From positions 69,388,239 to 69,452,238 of the forward strand of contig NC_092859.1 of the NCBI RefSeq assembly GCF_032062135.1: a DNA stretch of 64,000 nt, written 5' to 3'. Numbering within the stretch: position 1 is the first letter of the stretch; each line of letters starts with the position of its first letter. Origin of the DNA: Pyxicephalus adspersus. Lineage: Eukaryota; Chordata; Amphibia; Anura; Pyxicephalidae. The position numbers were made by a program, and so were the translations under genes. Below the pieces are notes generated by a model. It was not told the origin of the DNA. It did not search any database and was given only the letters and a program-made list of their open reading frames with translations. This document shows, one piece after another, positions 1 through 10,935 of this stretch.

Positions 1-254
1 AAAAACCATATTATTTATTGGAACCTGAAAACACATTAGCATTATCTGCGCCCAATGGCAGCTTTATTTCTACCTTTAGATTCAAATATTTAATAAAACT
101 GCACAAGAGCAATGCGTTTGTCTCACAGGAAGAAAGTAGGAATCAGTTTTCAACCAAATAACTGTGAAACTTTGTCATGAGTTGGTTTGCAGTTGTTTGA
201 CTTATAAATTATATTCATTTTCTAACTGCGTTCAGGGGAGTATAACCAGCATAA
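1..254. other. Intergenic, nothing recognised
   Basis: AT-rich single-copy-looking sequence without coding or RNA signal. Confidence 0.6.
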
Positions 255-418
255 GGGACACCAATGATATTTGTGTACTTCTGTAAGGATAACTTCTTCT
301 CACTGACCACCACATTAATGTACTGTGAGCTGTGGATATATTAATTATAGAAGGGGTTCCCTGAAGACCTGAAAATTATTTCAAGGGTTCCCCATGGAAA
401 AAAGGTCAAGAAACACTG
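255..418 (+). mobile_element. hAT-like non-autonomous element fragment
   Basis: Shares CTGACCACCACATTAATGTA, GAAGACCTGAAAATTATTTC and a right end GGTTCCCCATGG...AGAAACACTG with the better copy at 37539-37817. The left end is missing. Confidence 0.6.
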
Positions 419-1232
419 GTCTAAAGTAAGAAGGTCCCAAATACTATATTTAGACTCATATACTCATGCCATTTCTCATCAGTTTTATTCATTTTTTTCC
501 CAGCTAACCAGCACCTCTTGTGTGTCATTTAACTTCTTGGTTATGGTACTGGAAGTTTACATCAACCATCACTAAGGTTTACCATCCCTATTTAAACTTG
601 TGTCATAGGTATTACCATATTTTTAGGTATTGTATTTGCATGGTCTTTCTTAGTTTGCATTTGTGAAAAAATGTGTTTGTCAAATCATCTCCTTGAACGT
701 GGCAAACTGTTTTTACACTTGGTAATAATAAATTCAAAACATTTATTTAGTTTTTAAACCTATTTGCTAAAATAATAGAAACTGTTCACTTTGCAAAGTG
801 AATTTTTACTTAGGTTGCTGAATAAGAGAAGTTTATAGCTTATATGATTCAATTTATTGGATAATTTAAATCTGAACTGGGTACAAAAACGTTTGTTCAA
901 ATATTCCTTAATATCCATGACAAATATAAATCGAATTTGTGTGCACCAAACACCTATCCTAACCCAGATATTTAAAATACAATATATTTAATAAAGGAAG
1001 TACCTACCTAAAATTAAAGTGCAGGAGTTGTTCTATTTCATTATTGCACACATTGCACAGCAAACATTGCTCATTGTGAGCTTAGAGTTTTAGGAATTAA
1101 GATTACATTTGGAATTTTCCATTTGAATTTGTATTTTTATTTGTGAAACTTTTGGATTTGTATATTAAATAAAATCTTTCATGGTCTGCACAAATACCTT
1201 TTTTTTTGGTTTCATTTGGAGGACACAATCCG

Positions 1233-1448
1233 CCTGATTTATTAAAGCTCTCCAAGGCTGGAGAGGATACACTTTCAGCAGTGAAGCTAGGTGATACAGC
1301 AAACCTGGAATGGATCTGGTCCAGGATTGAAAACATTTGCTAACAAATAGCAAATTACTTTTAGAAAATCCATTACAGGTTTTCTAAACCAGTTTCTCTT
1401 ATAAAAGTGTATCCTATCCAGCCTTGGAGAGCTTTAATAAATCAGCCC
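1233..1448. mobile_element. Fold-back MITE, family A copy 1
   Basis: The element begins CCTGATTTATTAAAGC and ends with its reverse complement (GCTTTAATAAATCAGCCCC). The arms also share GGAGAGGATACACTTT / AAGTGTATCCTATCC. It is a long imperfect hairpin with an AT-rich centre. The same family recurs at 38.9, 55.8, 57.5 and 57.8 kb. Confidence 0.8.
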
Positions 1449-1833
1449 CAATATCTTATCAGATCGAGGAAGGTAACTTGAAGGTTTGTGTTATGGTTGC
1501 CCTTGGCAAAGACCATATCTTCTAAGGGAGAAAACATGGACTGAGCAAGCCTTCTTGCAATGGTAATTGGAACGGGGAGACATAATTTATAGATATCTAT
1601 GCCACTTGACCAATAGTTACACTTCTGTCTGTAATATACACTTATGTTCTCTTTGTGGGTGAATGTATATGCTCCTGTAGACAACTACTCAGGTGGTGAT
1701 GAAATTGTGGCTTTGAAGTCCCCATATGATGTGTGTAAGAAAAAAGCATTCTTTTGAATGTTATATTAATCTAAACTTTTATATTGATGTTAAATGAATT
1801 TGTAAAGGTTTTAAAGAGAGCATTGTACTTTAA

Positions 1834-2432
1834 CCTCCCTAGCGGTAACCCCGATTGTGACTCGGGGTAGAAAATAGTTGCTAAAAGTGGTAACCCCGAG
1901 TCACACTCGGGATTGGAACACCTATGGAAGGTTAGTAAATACAGCGCTTACCTGATCCGCCGAGGTCCCGCTGTCCAGCGCCGCAATTCTCTGTCTTCTT
2001 TCTTCTTCCTGCTTGTGCATCCGATGAGTCACCTGGGGAGTTCCCGGTGACGTCGGTGCGTGTGTACGTCCTGGCCAGGCGGGGAGGGAAATTCAAAATT
2101 CATTTGTATTACATTCAATACAAAACAACTGTACTGAATACAATACATTGTATTTTTTTTGGTAAAAACAGTACATTGTTTTCAAGAACATTTATTTTAC
2201 AGTATATATATTAGTATGAGTATAATGTGTATTTTTTTTTATTTAAAAAAGTTACTTTTTTTTTAAATATATAGATTTTTTAATTTATTCAATTTATTGT
2301 TTTTAAATGATTTTGTGTTTCAAACTTTATCATACTCATACTATTATATTATACTGTAAAATAAATTTTCATGAAAAACAATGTACCGCTTTTAGACATA
2401 TAAAACCGGAAAGAAATGAACCGCTAGGGAGG
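1834..2432. mobile_element. piggyBac-like MITE (599 bp)
   Basis: Terminal inverted repeats CCTCCCTAGCGGT and ACCGCTAGGGAGG are flanked by TTAA at 1830-1833 and 2433-2436. Internally, a GC-rich segment (about 1930-2085) is followed by AT-rich sequence with a further inverted pair (ACATTGTTTTC-type near 2173 and GAAAAACAATGTACCGC near 2373). No transposase frame. Confidence 0.85.
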
Positions 2433-2622
2433 TTAATATATTTTGTATCTTTGGGTGCATCACAACCTTTTATGTGCAGCTTCAGCTGAATTTAGTGATC
2501 AGAGTACATAATTTACCTTTTTTGTTATATACACAATACAAATAATATTTTCTCATTACATATGCAAGCTCTTTGCAGTTTTACTTATTGGTTGTATTTC
2601 GTTACTTCTTCTCATAATATAA

Positions 2623-2789
2623 TATTGAGACTGATTTACTAAAAGGTTGAGAATAGTCACACAAAACAAAAGTTAAGGGTCACTTCAATTAACCAATCAT
2701 GTGCAAATAAAATAAACAAGCAGGAATTTGCTTATCACCTGACTGGATAATCCAATGAATTGTCACTCTTTTAGTAAATCTGTCTCAAT
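2623..2789. mobile_element. Short MITE with inverted ends
   Basis: Left end ATTGAGACTGATTTACTAAAAG and right end CTTTTAGTAAATCTGTCTCAAT are inverted with one mismatch. The 167-bp interior is non-coding. Confidence 0.7.
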
Positions 2790-3343
2790 AAGCCACCATA
2801 TATAAGAATGCACTCCCTAATCAGTTCCAATGTGACTGATAAAAGATCCTATTTCCCAAACAAGTGAAGAATCTTACTATTCTATCAGTAAAGTTCTATT
2901 GAAAATAAACAAGTTTAAAAAAATACATTTTTACCTTATTTGATTTTTTTTGTCTCTACTCTGTTGTCTCTACTAAGAGACTTTTAAAGCATTTCACAGC
3001 ATATTCTACAAAGTCAGTTGAAAACATGGATTCCATGAAAGAACCATGGGGTCTCCACAACAGCTAATTAAATTCAGGCTTTAATTTCAATCATGCAGTT
3101 TATGAAAGAAAGCACCATGTAAAGTTATATAACCATGCTGATTAATGTTTTCTTTTGTTTAGATTTACATCTAAAAAGTGAATATAAGTCTTAGTTACAT
3201 ACCATAACAGTTTACCTGATTCTATTTAACCTGGAGCTGGAGCTCTGTAATAATACAATTTCCAATGGAAAGTAACAATCAAATACTATTGGCACTGGTA
3301 CTGGAGCTCCCAATCATTCTTTTAAAATCCCAATAGACTATGA

Positions 3344-3490
3344 CAGCTTTTCTCAACCTTTTTTGCCCATTAGGAAATTTTGATATAATTTTCAGGTCCC
3401 AGGGAACTCCTACTAAAACCAGTTTTAGGGTGTCAATGGGAAAAAGTGTCCTGAATTTGGTGACCCAAAAAAAAGATTGCCCTGGCCCTC
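3344..3490 (+). mobile_element. hAT-like element fragment of another subfamily
   Basis: Starts CAGCTTTTCTCAACCTTTTT and continues with TTTCAGGTCCCAGGGAACTC and GTTTTAGGGTGTCAATGGG, the wording of ends of interspersed hAT MITEs. The 93-residue frame over it is repeat-derived. Confidence 0.5.
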
Positions 3491-5734
3491 CCCAATACCT
3501 TTATAGACAACTCAAACAGCACCAGAACATTTTATTTAGTTATTATTTAATTTGTATGCTGGAGGATTGGGAGGAGTTATGTAAATCTAAATTGGAACCT
3601 CTTATGTCTAAAGATGTTTAAGTACCTTTACTGCACAGTATTTTTTTATGTCTCAAAATATTTTGTCAAGCTCTTAATACTTCTAAGTCACCCATACCAG
3701 TGGAAATTGCATGTATTACTTAATATTGATGTAAATGTTTCATAATTGTAATGAGTATCAGAATACTCAATGACATATTCACATTTCAGCATGACCAACT
3801 ACAGATTTCTAGAGCTTTACACACATTAGAGAATTAATAACAGTTAATTTCACCAAGGCATTTCCAAACTTTTAATGTCCCACTCAAGAACACCTTAACA
3901 GACTATCCAGGAAAACCACCTCTTAACACACCATAAGACTTCAAGTGATCCCATTCAATGACCCTCATTAAACTTACAAGACACCTGCAGCATTACTCTC
4001 AAAGAGGTTGCATTGTACTTTGAAATACAGAAAAAAATGACAAATCTGTGTTTATTTGGGTTATATATCACTATGTCATTTTAATGGAGCAAAACACATC
4101 ACATGACCTTCTCAAGACTGAACAAAAAGTGAAATGTCACAAAAAGCAGTCAACAGCTCTTATGTAATACTCATTTACTTACAGGGTAATATACTTATGC
4201 TGGCCAAACACATTAGTTTCTTGAATCCACAACTGCATTTCTCTGCAATGACATCAATATACAGTTTAGCTATTTAAAGGAAAAGTAATATCTTATCAGG
4301 GAACTTCTTAGATGTTATTACCGTGTAACCAAAAAAATGTTCACATATCCTGATAATTGCTACATTTTTATTAGCATTGTTTCTAGAAATTTTCTTCTAA
4401 TTTTTAAATATAGGTACTTTAAAATGTACATGAACATTTGACCTATTTAACTCTTCTACTTGTGTTAGAGGGGTTGTAGCATATAAATGTAAAAAAAAAA
4501 AAATGCTGAATTTGATAAACATTTCTTTGTCCTTGCTGTTTCAAGTGTTTTACATTTGAAATCCAGTGTTCATCGGTTCCAATGTGTATCCTCTATTGTT
4601 CATTTTTTATTTATTGCATAAATCATACAAGTTCAGCAAACCCTTCCTAACCTTTATTAATCTGTTGTACACTGGAGAAGTTGTTTGAGAAAACTAATGC
4701 ACAAACAACAAACAACAACAAACATAAAAATGGTGGCCATGTTACCAACTCTTTGTATATGGTGATTGTCCAGGGTTGTACCACCTCTAACATCCACCAA
4801 CTTATAGGAACACTGCTGACGGGAGACTCCTGGCCAGTTGCTAGTATACAAAGTGGGCAGCATTTTCAGTGGTTGAAATGAGGGCAGCCTCAGTCTAATT
4901 ACCAGAAGGTAAAGGTTTTTAGCAGAAGTGACATGCAGTCTTTTCTCCTGTTCCCTGCTGCATGTACCTGCTGCATGTTTCTCCTGTTTCCTGTGGCTGC
5001 ATGTACCATGCAGTGCATAGCCCAGCTCTATTTGCGGCACCACCAAGACAAACCCTGAATGCTATTGATGCCAGTGATGCACATGAGTTACAAATTCAAT
5101 AGCTAATGAAGAATGTCGTTGACTCAGAAGAGTGTATGCAATAATTGGCAAGTATGCTGTGTATAGGTGCTGATTATAGCAAAAATTCACCTTCTGGTTA
5201 CCCTTGCTGACATACAACCTTTTGTTGTGATGGCTTTGTCAGCATGCATTGTAAAGTGACCTTTGAAAGGAATGTACAATATTTCCACGTTTTATGAAGA
5301 AGACTTTTTCCGGTTGGCTAAAAACATGGCACTTAAAACAGAGACTAATCAAAAGAATCAGTGCCCCTAAAAATAGCACAGGACTTAGAAATTGTTGCAA
5401 TTTTATTGTCAAAATGTCTAATGAGTCCAATACTATGACTGATATAAACTACATTAAGTAGTCTTTACGTAAGCAGTTTGGAAATTCCTAAATAGAATAT
5501 TTGAACTAAAAATGAATATGAATCCAATATTTTCCTATGCAGCATTATGTCTAACTGTCTCTAGGAAACCATAATAAATAGAATATGTGCATTGCAGACT
5601 GCCACCATATAAGCTTCACATCTGAGGTGTACAGGCAGGTGGAGGGACAGGGCTTAGGATGCATCAAAATGAAGTTGTAGGGCAGAGCAACAGGTTAAAG
5701 CATAATGTAAACCACTGCAGCAGTATATACACTT
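3491..5734. other. Intergenic, no gene recognised
   Basis: AT-rich DNA. The 129-residue minus-strand frame at 4657-5046 has no family motif. The duplicated CTGCTGCATGTACC/TGCATGTACCATGCAG wording inside it suggests repeat-derived sequence. Confidence 0.6.
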
Positions 5735-6062
5735 GCTGGGAAAAAAAAGTCCCATATCCAATGTTGCATTAATTTTTCACCAGGATTTTGTATTGGTTTT
5801 GTGAGAGGCTTTTGTGTAAAGTCTTCTCCAGCACTTCCCAAAGATTCTCAGTGGCACCCACTGAATCCAGGCAATGTCATCTTGGAATATGTCATCAAGT
5901 AGAAAAACACACTGATGGAAAAACCTGGTCATTTAGTATATTCTGGTAGTCAGCAGGCCTCATTTTTGGGCACATATTGTTGCTGAACCCAGGCCTGGTC
6001 AAATGAAGCAATCCCAATTATGACATTGCCCACACAGGCTTGGGGACCTTTATTTGACTTGA
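5735..6062 (-). pseudogene. Tc1-like transposase fragment (dead)
   Basis: On the minus strand the sequence reads as the middle of a Tc1/mariner-family DDE transposase. Recognisable plus-strand landmarks are CAGGCAATGTCATCTTGGAA (catalytic-Asp region), AACCTGGTCATTTAGTATAT, and GGGCACATATTGTTGCTGAA. Frameshifts and internal deletions prevent an open frame. This is cut-and-paste transposon debris with no host role. Confidence 0.8.
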
Positions 6063-6292
6063 ATAACTTAAAACATCAAGAGTGATAATACTGGAATTAA
6101 AATGATCAACCTGCTGTTGTGCCAGAATGGGCAATACGTACATTTCCTTAAATGCAGAACTTTAGTCAAAAGTAAAAAGATAAAAATTAATAACCAAACC
6201 AAAGCTCCAATAATAAAACCAGGTATTGCTGCAATATTCAGCTTTAAACCAGAGTTTTCCCTCCCAGTACTTTTTTCTACAGCTAGATGTCC

Positions 6293-6430
6293 TTAAAGTG
6301 AAACTAATGTGGTGTTACTCACCTATCCACTTCTGTCCCCATCTTCCTCATCTTCCTTCCGGAGATGATCTTCGTCCCATTGTGATTGTCCATGCCGGGA
6401 TGCTGTAACTCTCACTCAGGCTCACCGGTG
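6293..6430. repeat. Probable piggyBac-type MITE start
   Basis: TTAA (6293-6296) followed by AGTGAAACT and a pyrimidine-rich then GC-richer interior, the mirror of the end at 36467. The right end is not identified. Confidence 0.35.
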
Positions 6431-6547
6431 TTGATTTATACCCTGAACACACTAGGAAAGCTGGGATTGCTGGGTTCTCCTGACAACTGAGCTGTGAAAG
6501 ATCCGCCGATGTACTGACAGGCCTCCTAGCTCTGATTTTTTAATTTC

Positions 6548-6660
6548 CAGACTGGTGTTTCTTAACTAAGGTTATGTGCCTCTCAGGTCACCAAAAATCT
6601 TTTTGACTATCTGTAAGGGTGACATTCCTCCCAATGGCTATATCTGTGGGTATAGTACTT
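6548..6660 (+). mobile_element. hAT-like element fragment
   Basis: Begins ACTGGTGTTTCTTAACTAAG and contains GCCTCTCAGGTCACC and TTTTTGACTATCTGTAAGGG, as in the 37.5 kb element. The 3' half is absent. Confidence 0.5.
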
Positions 6661-7691
6661 ACTTTTTCCCTTTATTTTTAATTGTAGCCACACACATGTA
6701 ATAAGGTTTGAAGAATATGCAATTGTAAACTGATATAAGGTACTTTATTTTTAGAAAAAGCATTCCTATTTTTATACATTTTTCAAATAATTTGGTTACA
6801 CATTACTAATTTTCACTAATTTTTTTTAAAAAATATAACCATCATAGATTGTGATTGCCGAATGCTGTACACAATAAAGTATGCTCGTTTTCATATTTAT
6901 CAACATTTTGGGTGCCAACAGAAACAAGCACTTTACTGAACTAAAATTGTCCACTTGAAATACTTTAAAGCTCCAAGTTCAACTGCTTTCAACAATTACC
7001 ATAAGGACGTGGGGTCAATGGCTTTCTTTCTTGCTGTATCTGCCTTTAAACCAAACAGTTGAGCCAATATGATGGTCCGGGTACCAATAGTTCAGCATTG
7101 CCTCTGATACTGGAACTCTTACACAGTGACCTGCTGTGTCTGGGAGGGAAAGCATTAGCATTAATTCTCTATTTTAATGGGTTTGGTATACCTCTTTTTT
7201 ATGTGTCAACATTGAATGTTACACTTGTTTTCAGCTACTGAAAAAAACTTCATAGCTACCAGAATGCCTCCTGAAATGTAGGATTCTCCAACCTATAATA
7301 CCTGACCAAGCTTACATGACTTTGTTGACACTAATTAAAAAAACAAGACGAATTTACAATTCGGACGGCAAAGGCTTGTTTTTTTCCTTCAAGTAGATAG
7401 AATATGAACGTACATAAAAATAGATGAAAAAGAGCATTATAGACAAGAGCAAGCTAGACAAAGCCACAGTGACATAAGTTGGACATTCCAGCATGTTTCA
7501 AAAAACAGAACAGTAACCACTTGAGAATTCAAAAAAAAAAACTTTCGCTCTTTTTTGGTGTGATCTCCTAACCTCCATCTTATTATACAAGGATGAATAG
7601 GAATGGAAATGCTTACAATGTTTATGCTCTGTGATTTGCCTTAATTATGGTCTGAAATAAAATCTATTTGTGAGAAATTAGTTCTGAGTGT

Positions 7692-7840
7692 TAACCCCTT
7701 AGATTGTAATCTTTTTTCGGACAGTGTTTTCTCCTTCTGTGTCATTGTTTGTATGTGGTTGTCATTCGCAACCCCTATTTAATGTAGAGCGCTGCATTAT
7801 ATGTTGGCGCTTTATAAATACAGACTAATAATAATAATAT
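7692..7840 (+). mobile_element. SINE/L2-type 3' tail
   Basis: Reads TTAGATTGTAATCTTTTT, then TAGAGCGCTGCATTATATGT, GGCGCTTTATAAATACA and (ATA)n, the same tail module as the 54 kb SINE. The pol III head is absent. Confidence 0.7.
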
Positions 7841-8880
7841 TTTCTGACTTTTTATAGTTGAACAGTTACTAAGATGTCTGACATACAAGAAGGTCCTAGT
7901 AATCAAATCCTTTTTAACAATATACAAAACAATTTACATTGCCATATATCTATAGTTTATATAAAAACAGGCATATATGAAAACTGAAGTCAGGGATTCT
8001 AATTAATGAGCTTGGTGTTCTAAAAACGTAAAGGGTATTTAAATTACCCTGTTGTTAAAAACTTAACCATTTTGGTTTCTTTCAAAAGAATTATGTTGAA
8101 GTTCAGTATGGACCTATAAAAATAAATTTTAAAACATTTTAGAAAAGGAGATGCTGAATCTAAGAAATGTAAGGCTCATACAGGCATACAATTATCGTTG
8201 CTACAAATGATCTTTAGTGAGGCAGAGACAGTAGAAAGAGCTGTACGGACAATGTTGTTCTGTTATGGAAAGGGGAAGCGACAGATGTCATTTAATGAAT
8301 CTGCAAGATGGATCACTAAACAACAACATGGAGGAACAGCAGTGTACATGTAAAATTTTCACCTGAGATGATCACAAATCTACTTCTTGCACTACAAAAT
8401 TTAAGTTTCAAGTGTCTCAGAGCAAGGCCATGTCATTGGATCTTTAAAAACTGTGAAAACCTAATGGTTACAGTTGACTATCGATAGCCATCTCTTTCAT
8501 TTCATGACATTTGTGGCTTCTGAGGTTATCTACAGGAAAACAATAACTGCCCACTCCAGCTTTGTTAAAGCTTTATACTAAATAAACAGCACTACAGAAA
8601 CAATAGTGTATGTATGGATTAGTCAAAAGATAATTTCTCTGGTATGTAGACAACATATAGTTTGAATAAAGGAAAACACTGCACTGCCCATTTTCCAGCT
8701 TGTAACATCTTGTTGTGTGTTGAATTCCTAAGCTTTGTGTGACTTCTTCCCTGCTGGACTACAGAGCACACTAACCATTTGGAGAAAAAAGGAATAGAAA
8801 ATAATCATTTACCAAAGTAAATGTTCAGTTACAAAAAGTTGCACTGCACTAAGACCAATTCATGTTCATTTTGTATAACC

Positions 8881-8915
8881 AATAATGTGCAAGGGGGTTT
8901 GGATTGCACATTATT
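8881..8915. repeat. 12-bp perfect hairpin
   Basis: AATAATGTGCAA and TTGCACATTATT flank an 11-base loop GGGGGTTTGGA. No further evidence for an RNA gene. Confidence 0.8.
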
Positions 8916-9065
8916 AAATGGTCAAAGTGAACACACTAGCTAGCAAAGGATCTATAATCCATGAAATCAAGCCAAAGTTTTCTTTATCACTTATTGTACT
9001 GGGGAAGCTTTTAATAAACTGAGTGCAGATCATGCCTTTTTTTTGCAGTACAAGGTTGCATCCAG

Positions 9066-9200
9066 TGACATTGATAAGAAAGCCACTCCTTTACATGTGA
9101 TTGTGAGATAAATCACAAGTGGGGGATCTTCATTCCTGTCTTAGAACCATTTACTTTTAATCCCTAACTAACAATGGACTCTGTAAAATTTATCAGGCTG
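9066..9200. promoter_or_regulatory. Candidate GATA-site cluster about 9.2 kb upstream of NKX2-5
   Basis: Three perfect WGATAR sites within 124 bp: TGATAA at 9072-9077, AGATAA at 9106-9111, and TTATCA (reverse) at 9190-9195. A CAAGTG core (NKX-like) lies at 9116-9121. The region is not an obvious repeat. Enhancer activity is inference; motif clusters of this size can occur by chance in AT-rich DNA. Confidence 0.3.
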
Positions 9201-10113
9201 TGCTTCCTTGGGATAGCATGAACACAAGTCCCTCCACTTTTCTCTCCAGAGGAACACAGAGCCACAAACTATACTTTCAACAATCTCCAGAAAACATTTA
9301 GGCTAGCATGGTGCATGCATATACTAATTGCATCTATGGGATTTCAGGAAATGGGTGGTCTCTGTTATTCTGTCAAAAAGTTCCTTGATAAATGACTATG
9401 CTGATAGTGGAAGTAATGGGGAAGCACTCAGAAGTACTTCACAGTAGCAAGTACATTATTCTTTGTCTCTTGGTTTGACTTTAATAGAAGTGATTGCCCA
9501 TTTTAAAGATAGCTGTAATTTAAAAGTGTTGTCTTTTAAAGAGGACCTTCCATTTACACTCTGAAAGCCCCCTTCTCAATCCTGGTTCACCTAACCTTAG
9601 AAGATGTAAAAATGCACCTAAAAGTTTGAATTTTACTTATCTTACCCCTTTCTTCTGCATCGCTGGGTGTAACATTACCACAATTCTGTAAAGATTCGAA
9701 CATAGATCAGCAAAGATGTTCTAGTTTGTTGAACAAGTTTTCAACAAAGTTCATCCTTGCCTAGGCTCTGTGGGTGGAAGGCTGGGTTAGGTAACAGTAA
9801 GTGATTAGGGAAGGGAGAAGAGGCCCAGAGAGTATAAGAAATTTTAGTGGAAACTCAGCTATAAAGACCTAAAAGCTCCCCTGAGTCGACCTGAATTCGA
9901 ATTTATTCTGTCCTTACAATGAAAAAAGAAGTCACCTATGTGTGTTTTTATGTTAGCTTTTACATTTAAAGTGTATTTTAAATATATTACTACATTATTC
10001 AATAATTAATAATAATAAAAACGATTATTTAAATCGGCTCAATACTTTTGCAGCAAAATGAATGGCAAAGTATTAGGCCTTTATATATAAAACAGCGAAT
10101 TTGACATTCCCTC

Positions 10114-10187
10114 AAACATTCCCTGGTGGGAATCAATTACTGCCATTGAAACACATAGACCTGGAAGATTCCCAACAGGGAATGTTT
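10114..10187. repeat. 20-bp inverted repeat
   Basis: AAACATTCCCTGGTGGGAAT (10114-10133) and ATTCCCAACAGGGAATGTTT (10168-10187) pair with one mismatch across a 34-base loop. Confidence 0.8.
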
Positions 10188-10445
10188 GTTTTTTTAGAAA
10201 GCAGTCACATCCCGCATGCTGCAGAAAAGGATCTTTGCTCCCTGTGTAAAAGCAATGGTCTCTCCGCAGAATTCTGACATACTCCCCAATGAGTATGACC
10301 TACAGCTCTGCTGCTTGATAGCCCATGATAGCTGAGACCAAACTCTGACTTAGGAAAGGGTTTGTCAGACCTCTGCAACACAAACACCTATCAATTTACA
10401 TTGAAGAAGCAGGTGATAAGAGGAAGAGAAAAAGACAGGCTAGAA

Positions 10446-10453
10446 AGATAGAC

Positions 10454-10510
<57 letters not shown>
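10446..10510. repeat. (GATA)n microsatellite
   Basis: About 15 GATA units, nearly perfect. Confidence 0.95.
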
Positions 10511-10798
10511 TACTGGACCAATCTGAAGACATAAAATATGTGCATTCACTGTAAACCTCTATGGCATTTTTTACCTTTATCACATCACCCTGAAATGCTT
10601 TTGCTCCTTACTACCTACATATATGCATAAATTACAGTGGTCACTTATGTAGTTGCTGAGCTCCCCATTTTGAGCTAGAAATTCTTACTCTGTATAATTA
10701 TCTTTGAAATAATGTTCTAATAAAAATAATACAATTTGTACAAATATAATGAAACAGCATAGGATGATAAATAATAAGTGGATCATAATATAAGATTA

Positions 10799-10935
10799 TG
10801 AGGCTAATTTACTAACAGAGGCGAATATTTTCACTTAAGAAGACTCACTTGAATTGTCCAATTGCATAAAAATCAAATTACTGTTTGTTTATTACTGATG
10901 TACATAATTTGTTTCCCTTAATAAATCGGCCTCAC
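10799..10935. mobile_element. Short MITE, degraded, similar end wording to the 2.6 kb element
   Basis: Ends TGAGGCTAATTTACTAAC and TTAATAAATCGGCCTCA are imperfect inverted repeats around an AT-rich core. Confidence 0.5.

Larger units (their letters stand above)
6661..9065. other. Intergenic, no gene recognised
   Basis: Apart from the SINE tail (7692-7840) and the small hairpin at 8881, I see only AT-rich single-copy-looking DNA. Short open frames lack start context and domain motifs. Confidence 0.6.

Noticed and set aside
1103..1353. Open frames here and at 57702-57902 that encode similar peptides (FQSWTRSIP, KVY.LQ.WR.LINQ)
   Set aside because: The likeness comes from shared fold-back MITE DNA, not from a protein family. 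The frames have no promoter, splice context or known domain.
4657..5046. 129-codon minus-strand frame with a hydrophobic stretch
   Set aside because: Repeat-like duplicated wording and no known motif. The hydrophobic segment is what AT-rich DNA produces.
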